Shown here in pieces: positions 60,601-64,000 of a stretch of DNA of 64,000 nt (position 1 is the first letter of the stretch; each line of letters begins with the position of its first letter). The stretch covers positions 102,698 through 166,697 of the forward strand of contig VZRG01001623.1 in assembly GCA_013397435.1 (NCBI GenBank), written 5' to 3'. The translations under genes and the position numbers were made by a program. This DNA is from Erythrocercus mccallii (Eukaryota > Chordata > Aves > Passeriformes > Dicruridae). The notes under the pieces are model-generated. The model had not been told where the DNA came from. It did no database searches and saw only the letters and a program-made list of their open reading frames with translations.

Positions 60601-63447
60601 CTGTCCTTCCAAGGCCAACCTGCACAGAAGGTTGAAGGCTTCCTTCATTTTTCAACAAATGAGGCAAATGGTAATAGATATTTGGCACTTGAAGAGATTT
60701 TCTACTTGTTAGCTCTTTTAACAATTTCAGCGTCTCATCTGCAAACATACAGGAAGTAATGCAGAAAACAAATTATATGAAGTTTTAAGCAACAGTAAAC
60801 AGTATAAAATTCCAAGCTTGGTTCTAACTGAAAGGCAGAATAAATTGTGCACTTTTCTGAGTCATTATATCCTGTTTACAAAGGAAGTCTTTCCTTATTT
60901 CGATTTTTTTAATAAAAAATGGCCAAGATTATTTTGCACCTATAACCTTGTTACAGATTCAGTTAATATTTACCTGATCACCTCAGATTTAGTGTGAATT
61001 TACAGAAGTAAAGAATGCTTAATTTATCTGGGGGGTTAGTGGTTTTGTTGGGGTTTTTTCACAATTAATCAAATGGGAGGCTTATTTCCCTAGATAATTT
61101 TTTACTTTTGCTTACAGAGGTCATCACCATTCAGCAAACAACTGCAAATAACTTTTCAGAGCTACAAATACATATTGGAATATATTGCACATAGAGATAC
61201 AAAATAAAATAGCATTAAAAATACAGTTGATATTTTGACTATTCCTAAAAAAAAACTAATGCAAATTTAATTTAGTCCATTAGAATAGAATTATTCCATT
61301 AGATTCCATTAGAATCATTCTTGGTCTTTCTGGTGCAACTGCCTTTCAGTATGTCCAGGTGGCTCTCAAAGTTGCAAATAACAGTTTTTAAAACTACCCT
61401 GCTGTGTGCGTTGATCTTCTTGCATCAAGTGTGAAAACATCTCATTTTAAATGACAAATATGATAGCATATGGATCTTTGAAAACTTACGGGTTTTATTA
61501 TATCAAGTTAAGTAAAAACTGTAATCATGGTTTCTTGAGATAAAATTGAGAAAAAGTAAGAAAAAAAGCTGTAAGTGTAATTCGTCTCAGATTCTGAGCA
61601 GCGCTTCTACAAAGATAGAAGGGTTTTATTGTGGATTTTGGTTCTCTACATTTGGGGATTTTTAAAATATTTATTTTTAGGTGAAACTACATTCCTAACC
61701 ACCTCAAACCTTGCAAAAAGCTTTGAAAATAGATGCCATAAGTAGATATGTCTATTTTATAGACTCCAATACAGGCACCTTTTACTTTTCCTGCTAACAT
61801 TTCTTTAACTTCATCTGCAAAACCTGGACTAAATTCTGTCCAAGTATGACAGCTCTTTGGAGTATTGACAGTCTGAATGGATAAGGATCTACACAAAACA
61901 ATCTGGAGTTCTTTCAGCTTCAAAGACAGCAAATAGTATTATGAATACTTAAGTGTATTAAGCTTGATAAAAACTTATCTAATACTATGTTCTGAGCACA
62001 AAAGCTCAGTAATTCGGCTGGCTTCCCATTATGGCTCTACACGGAAAAATGTGGATGTCCATCCCAGCTGGGATCCAGACATGGTAGAATGTTAAATGAA
62101 TTAGTACTTTCAGCTGCATCAGAAGAGAATAACTCCCTGTAAGTATATTGCCTAAAAGCAAGCTAAGTCAGTTTTAGAAACAAATGTGGTATTAACTTAA
62201 TCTTAAATCAAGAAACAAAATTATATGACCTCCTCCATGCTTTATCTTAAAAGCAAAAAAACACACATGAAATAAGAAGACAAGATTTATAGACCATGCT
62301 AAATGTAACCTTTATCTGTGCAATTCCTGGAGATACAGGGAACTACTGAGATCAGGCCATTAGTGTCAGACAGCAATCCATGAGTGGCATCAGCACTGGA
62401 CTTTATAATTATAACCATTTCCCAACCAAAAAACCCCATAACTATCAAAAATAGTAAATAATAGCACAAATGCAAGTAGAAAACAAATTCAAAAATCTTG
62501 TACCAGGCTTTTGAATTGCAAAACTCTTCAGGTTTCAACTCCTTATTAGACCAATACAGTGAAATTTCTGCAACCTACTAAGTCAGACCTCTTGACAGAA
62601 ATTTGGTACTTATTTGTTATTTATTTTCCATCCACAAAAATCAGAGCAATGAAACAGTAACAGTGTGATTTTAAAAGCTAACATCAATAGCCTTCACTGT
62701 TTTTCTGCAGTGTTTTTCTCTAGTATTACCAAACACCTTTTTGTAAACCTGATCATCCTTCTCCAAAATGGGTAAAAACTTATGGAAGATTTCACCAGTT
62801 TAATCACTAGTCATTGAAAAGGCCTTTTCCTTTTTACAAACCATAACCAATACTTTAGTCTATATGATTTAATACCTTCCAATTGACTTTTAAGCATATT
62901 TTAACTGCTTCAAATTCATCCATTTCTTCTGTTTGCTCACTTTTCTCCTCTGACTCTATTTAAAAAGTGATATAAATTAATTGTCAAGATATATTCAACG
63001 TAATAAATAAGTAAACAGAAGTTCTAAACTTTGGGAGGTAGGTGTGGAGTAAGTAATTCTTATGACTTTAGGGACTGAATAAGGGTGGGTGAATCACTAA
63101 GAAGAAGATCTGGAAAAAACAAACCAAAACCAACCACACCAGATACAACATATTACACATTCTTTATTCACACTACTGAATAGTTTCATTTGGCTTTCTT
63201 GGTAGCAATTTCTTATTCTATAGTAATAAAAAGAGATAGTGGCATTGCAGAGTGATAAAAAAGATCTCAGAGTGTGTACCTGAAAAATTATTCATTGCAT
63301 TCTTACTGCCGTTTGTTTCCGCCACGGCCCTCCTGAACTGCTCCAGGATGGCGTTGAGCTCGGACGAGCGCTGCAGCGTGCGGTGCTCGGCGATGCGCAG
63401 TCGTTCCTTCAAAGCGTGAAACTCCCGCTGATAGGCAATCAACTTTT
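18873..63447 (-). CDS. MGAT4A: MGAT4A (GnT-IVa), alpha-1,3-mannosyl-glycoprotein 4-beta-N-acetylglucosaminyltransferase A; first coding exon outside window
   Basis: Fourteen exons on the minus strand, each listed separately, join in phase from the last bases of codon 32 to the stop, giving 535 residues in total, the human length. GnT-IVa is a Golgi type II membrane enzyme of family GT54. It adds a beta-1,4-linked GlcNAc to the alpha-1,3-mannose arm of N-glycans, making branched glycans that stabilise surface receptors and transporters. The missing exon encodes the cytoplasmic tail and most or all of the signal anchor. Visible parts: a helical, charged stem (about 33-88) with N-glycosylation sequons at N77 and N85; the catalytic domain with the metal-binding-type motif L-E-D-D at 259-262; and a C-terminal lectin-like domain (about 380-535) with the sequon N458-T-T. 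No frameshift or premature stop is seen. Introns range from 165 bases to 12.2 kb. Confidence 0.98.
19065..19177 (-). CDS. MGAT4A: MGAT4A exon (residues 490-527)
   Basis: 113 bases, phase 1 to phase 0. Encodes K-F-E-N-G-V-A-E-G and [11 protein letters not shown]. Donor GTAAGA. Confidence 0.97.
19178..20212 (-). other. MGAT4A: MGAT4A intron between residues 490 parts
   Basis: About 1.0 kb of intron. Nothing recognisable inside. Confidence 0.85.
20213..20279 (-). CDS. MGAT4A: MGAT4A exon (residues 468-490)
   Basis: 67 bases, phase 0 to phase 1. Encodes [16 protein letters not shown]. Donor GTATGT. Confidence 0.95.
20280..22462 (-). other. MGAT4A: MGAT4A intron after residue 467
   Basis: About 2.2 kb. 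Contains an (AAAC)n microsatellite near 20800-20836 and a T/G-rich low-complexity stretch near 20995-21100. No nested gene is seen. Confidence 0.8.
20800..20836. repeat. (AAAC)n microsatellite
   Basis: Tandem AAAC/AAACA units in direct repeat. Confidence 0.8.
22463..22541 (-). CDS. MGAT4A: MGAT4A exon (residues 441-467)
   Basis: 79 bases, phase 2 to phase 0. Encodes Y-L-F-H-S-G-N and the sequon N458-T-T. It follows a 12.2-kb intron, the longest here. Confidence 0.96.
25795..25862 (+). mobile_element. CR1 LINE tail
   Basis: Shows 'actgaatgacctt..atgtcttttccaacct' followed by 'atgattctatgagtctatgg', the CR1 3' terminus. Confidence 0.75.
28078..28111. repeat. AT-rich palindromic tract
   Basis: TA-rich repeat that ends in a perfect 14-base self-complementary sequence at 28098-28111. 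A simple-repeat by-product, possibly able to form a cruciform. Confidence 0.6.
30795..31222 (+). mobile_element. CR1 LINE 3' end (5'-truncated)
   Basis: About 430 bases with successive CR1 blocks: 'gagcagctgaaagggctg', 'tttagcctggagaaaaggaggct', 'ccagggaggttcagattag' and the tail 'gatgaccttgaaggtctctcc..ccttgatggttctgtg'. A 15-base segment is duplicated near 31043-31085. Confidence 0.85.
33099..33422. repeat. A/C-only low-complexity tract
   Basis: About 320 bases almost entirely of A and C on the plus strand, with very few G or T, including several C runs of 5-8. On the MGAT4A sense strand it reads as G/T. It produces long meaningless open frames on the minus strand rich in F, G, V and L. 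Confidence 0.9.
34781..34974 (-). CDS. MGAT4A: MGAT4A exon (residues 377-441): start of C-terminal lectin-like domain
   Basis: 194 bases, phase 0 to phase 2. Encodes [13 protein letters not shown] and G-E-D-F-F-W-A and [15 protein letters not shown], nearly invariant with human. Confidence 0.98.
34975..35399 (-). other. MGAT4A: MGAT4A intron after residue 376
   Basis: 425 bases, GTTAGT donor and CCTAATTAG-type acceptor region. Nothing recognised inside. Confidence 0.85.
35400..35507 (-). CDS. MGAT4A: MGAT4A exon (residues 341-376)
   Basis: 108 bases, 36 whole codons. Encodes K-H-C-D-R-Q and [16 protein letters not shown]. Donor GTTAGT. Confidence 0.97.
35508..36078 (-). other. MGAT4A: MGAT4A intron after residue 340
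   Basis: 571 bases of intron with nothing recognised inside. Confidence 0.85.
36079..36209 (-). CDS. MGAT4A: MGAT4A exon (residues 297-340)
   Basis: 131 bases, phase 1 to phase 0. Encodes K-M-F-Q-S-P-D and [16 protein letters not shown]. Donor GTAAGT. Confidence 0.97.
37060..37282 (+). mobile_element. CR1 LINE 3' end
   Basis: Tail blocks 'ggttgctgagaggaatgctt', 'atggtttagtggtag' and 'aatgatctttgaggtcttttccaacc', followed by 'atgattctatgat'. 5'-truncated. Confidence 0.85.
39235..39300. repeat. AAAC/AACC-rich simple repeat
   Basis: Interrupted AAAC and AACC units, similar in composition to the larger A/C tract in the neighbouring intron. Confidence 0.65.
41517..41689 (+). mobile_element. CR1 LINE 3' end
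   Basis: Blocks 'gttgtccagagaagctgtgg', 'tgttcaaagccaggctggat' and 'tggatgatctttaaggtc', then the tail 'ccattctatgattctgtg'. 5'-truncated at about 170 bases. Confidence 0.9.
42331..42347. repeat. Poly(G) run
   Basis: An uninterrupted run of about 11 G on the plus strand inside an A-rich context. Confidence 0.7.
42598..42945 (-). mobile_element. LTR-like element (probable solo endogenous retroviral LTR)
   Basis: 348 bases bounded on the plus strand by TGTGGG and CCCACA, the TG...CA ends expected of an LTR. The minus strand carries CAATAAAGCTCTTTT, the classic retroviral R-region poly(A) arrangement, which gives the orientation. No flanking internal retroviral genes are seen, so it is probably a solo LTR. 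I could not find a convincing target-site duplication. The family assignment is inference. Confidence 0.55.
44443..44557 (-). CDS. MGAT4A: MGAT4A exon (residues 259-297): metal-binding motif
   Basis: 115 bases, phase 0 to phase 1. Opens with L-E-D-D, the acidic motif expected to bind the divalent cation and UDP-GlcNAc, and ends Q-L-G-F-I. Confidence 0.97.
44558..45956 (-). other. MGAT4A: MGAT4A intron after residue 258
   Basis: 1.4 kb of intron. Contains the T40 tract. Nothing else recognised. Confidence 0.85.
45612..45651. repeat. Poly(T) tract of 40 bases
   Basis: Forty uninterrupted T on the plus strand, A40 on the MGAT4A sense strand, bounded by GGC on the left and GCGCCTAGG on the right. 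It could be a retroposed poly(A) tail or a slipped microsatellite. No source transcript was recognised beside it. Confidence 0.85.
45957..46032 (-). CDS. MGAT4A: MGAT4A exon (residues 233-258)
   Basis: 76 bases, phase 2 to phase 0. Encodes [17 protein letters not shown] and Y-Y-I-Q, immediately before the L-E-D-D motif. Confidence 0.96.
46033..46639 (-). other. MGAT4A: MGAT4A intron at residue 233
   Basis: 607 bases of intron, with a 13-base A run near 46186-46199. Nothing else recognised. Confidence 0.85.
46640..46753 (-). CDS. MGAT4A: MGAT4A exon (residues 195-233)
   Basis: 114 bases, phase 2 to phase 2. Encodes I-S-S-G-L-V-E-V-I and [14 protein letters not shown]. Donor GTAGGT. Confidence 0.96.
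46754..47300 (-). other. MGAT4A: MGAT4A intron at residue 195
   Basis: 547 bases of intron, nothing recognised inside. Confidence 0.85.
47301..47347 (-). CDS. MGAT4A: MGAT4A exon (residues 180-195)
   Basis: A 47-base exon encoding [15 protein letters not shown], phase 0 to phase 2. It is small but fits exactly between its neighbours. Confidence 0.94.
48512..48567 (-). other. Near-perfect 24-bp inverted repeat (hairpin) with 8-base loop
   Basis: The arm 48512-48535 pairs with 48544-48567 and bases 48536-48543 form the loop. One position (48525 against 48554) is a C-A mismatch on the plus strand but becomes a G-U wobble on the minus strand, so the MGAT4A sense transcript would be fully paired. 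The size resembles a short microRNA-type hairpin or a palindromic duplication. Function is not shown. Confidence 0.7.
48589..48632. repeat. (TA)n then (CA)n microsatellite
   Basis: About 19 TA units followed by about 4 CA units. A typical simple repeat and a likely polymorphic site. Confidence 0.9.
51340..51790 (-). mobile_element. CR1 LINE 3' end, antisense to plus
   Basis: About 450 bases in reverse complement. It has a 'catagaatgtctcaagct' start, a 'aaggacccaaaaggatcatcaag' core, a 'cttcccctgatgcagcttcacat' block, a 'tgtcctgtcactggtcccc' block and a 'gaggtcacctctcagtcttct' block. 5'-truncated. Confidence 0.88.
52079..52232 (-). other. Exon-like open frame of unknown identity in MGAT4A intron
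   Basis: 154 bases between a strong acceptor (pyrimidine run then TTTCACAG) and an AG/GTAATG donor on the minus strand. One frame is open for 50 codons, from the second base to a TAG whose last base is the exon end. The peptide begins [10 protein letters not shown] and ends [10 protein letters not shown] do not recognise it, and it does not match MGAT4A. Spliced after the preceding MGAT4A exon it would be read in another frame and hit a stop after 19 codons, so it would act as a poison exon. It may also be chance. Confidence 0.3.
57972..58105 (-). CDS. MGAT4A: MGAT4A exon (residues 135-179)
   Basis: 134 bases, ending in phase 0. Encodes [11 protein letters not shown] and V-V-F-I-G-E. Donor GTAATC. 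Confidence 0.97.
58106..60597 (-). other. MGAT4A: MGAT4A intron at residue 135
   Basis: 2.5 kb, of which about 1 kb is the LTR-like element at 58339-59361. The remainder is AT-rich with nothing recognised. Confidence 0.8.
58339..59361 (+). mobile_element. Avian LTR-type repeat, about 1 kb
   Basis: The left end reads TGTGTTGGGCTGATCCTGAC and the right end reads CACAAACCCCAGTACA, giving TG...CA termini. From general knowledge of bird genomes, this block order matches a common avian LTR family: 'caccaaagctgctctatt', repeated 'ctgctccagcatgggtcc' modules with 'gctgcagtccttt', 'gtcctgccagcaaacc', and 'cagaagccatccctgtagcc'. Orientation is set by that memory. It is GC-richer than its surroundings. 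Imperfect 40-55 base modules repeat at about 58790-59100. No retroviral genes flank it, so probably a solo LTR. No clear target duplication was found. Confidence 0.65.
60598..60738 (-). CDS. MGAT4A: MGAT4A exon (residues 88-135)
   Basis: 141 bases, phase 1 to phase 1. Encodes [10 protein letters not shown] and I-Y-Y-H-L-P-H-L-L, the start of the catalytic region, ending G-R-T-G. Confidence 0.96.
60739..63279 (-). other. MGAT4A: MGAT4A intron at residue 88
   Basis: 2.5 kb of AT-rich intron. A short CCATTAGA motif is repeated near 61275-61312. Nothing else recognised. Confidence 0.85.
63280..63447 (-). CDS. MGAT4A: MGAT4A exon (residues 32-88): stem region
   Basis: 168 bases, phase 1 at both ends, with a CTCCCTAG acceptor and a GTACAC donor. 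Encodes L-I-A-Y-Q-R-E-F and a heptad-like charged helix ending N-N-F-S. It is strikingly GC-rich compared with the other exons. Confidence 0.96.
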
Positions 63448-64000
63448 CTAGGGAGAAAAACCATGATTCGGGTTACTTGCGGAAACGAACACCTACTGAC
63501 AGGTCCGAGAAGCGTCTAACGCTGCTCAGCACCCAGGACGGCAGAGCCCAGCACGGCCCCACCTGAGGAGCTGGGTGCCTCAGCACCTACCCAGCACAGT
63601 GAGGGGACAGCGAGCTGCTCCACACCGGGATGCAGGGCAGGCACTGAGGGGGGATGCCCCTCACCACAGCCCCAGAGCAGGGTAACCCTGAGTACTCAGC
63701 ACGAGGCAGCTCTGAGCCGTTTCTTGGAACAGATGCCCACAAAACATTTCTTTTAAGAAGCCACACAGGAGTGGCCCCTTACAGATGCACAGGTTACATC
63801 TTCTGAAAGACTCTTCTGAATACTGTCTAAGGATGAATGTAACTTGACAGTATTTCAGACATATCAATTTTAAAACCAAGTTTTAACTTAATATTATTGG
63901 CAGTGCCTGAGAACTGAAGAACAAAACTTTTAATCAAAATTCTGCAGATGTTGATACATACTCTTTTACATACTCTTGAAAGGAGACCAAAAGCAGGATG
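63448..64000 (-). other. MGAT4A: Intron upstream of the first in-window MGAT4A exon, running off the right edge
   Basis: No sequence matching the N-terminal tail and signal anchor of MGAT4A (starting M-R-L-R-N-G) appears here, so the first coding exon lies beyond base 64000. The part to about 63680 is GC-rich and CpG-containing, then composition returns to AT-rich. Confidence 0.75.

Noticed and set aside
63448..64000. First coding exon of MGAT4A
   Set aside because: I looked for the signal-anchor sequence on the minus strand and did not find it, so it must be outside the window.
1..64000. Bacterial-type features (operons, CRISPR arrays, riboswitches)
   Set aside because: The window is spliced vertebrate DNA; the tandem repeats seen are microsatellites and transposon remnants, not spaced CRISPR-type repeats.

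Overview
The window is vertebrate nuclear DNA, almost certainly from a bird. It holds three intron-bearing genes in the order COA5 (minus), UNC50 (plus), MGAT4A (minus). This is the order I recall for human 2q11.2. The introns carry several truncated CR1 LINE tails ending in the avian ATTCTATGATTCTATG-type signature and two LTR-like elements that look avian. I cannot fix the species from sequence alone.

Layout. 1-5206: AT-rich, no recognisable coding sequence, probably intergenic or the 3' UTR of a neighbour. 5215-8183 (minus): COA5, three coding exons encoding a complete 75-residue twin-CX9C protein of the mitochondrial intermembrane space. 8040-8540: CpG island between COA5 and UNC50, a head-to-head bidirectional promoter with ETS-, YY1- and NRF1-like motifs. 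8230-13360 (plus): UNC50, a probable noncoding first exon and five coding exons encoding a complete 259-residue Golgi/ER multi-pass membrane protein. 13270-63447 (minus): MGAT4A (GnT-IVa), fourteen coding exons covering residues 33-535, with the split codon 32, of a 535-residue glycosyltransferase. Only the first coding exon (cytoplasmic tail and most of the membrane anchor) lies beyond the right edge. UNC50 and MGAT4A converge, and their poly(A) signals interleave around 13290-13340.

All exon borders were set by GT-AG sites and by continuity of reading phase. The three reconstructed lengths (75, 259 and 535 residues) equal or nearly equal the human proteins as I know them, which strongly supports the models.

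The remaining sequence is intron and repeat: CR1 tails, a roughly 1-kb LTR-like element at 58339-59361, a 348-bp LTR-like element at 42598-42945, an A/C-only low-complexity tract at 33099-33422, a T40 tract and a (TA)n microsatellite. The two most interesting unexplained items are both in the long MGAT4A intron between residues 179 and 180. One is a near-perfect 24-bp hairpin at 48512-48567 that pairs better on the MGAT4A sense strand. The other is an exon-like, splice-site-bounded open frame at 52079-52232. I did not find a wholly new multi-gene system here.
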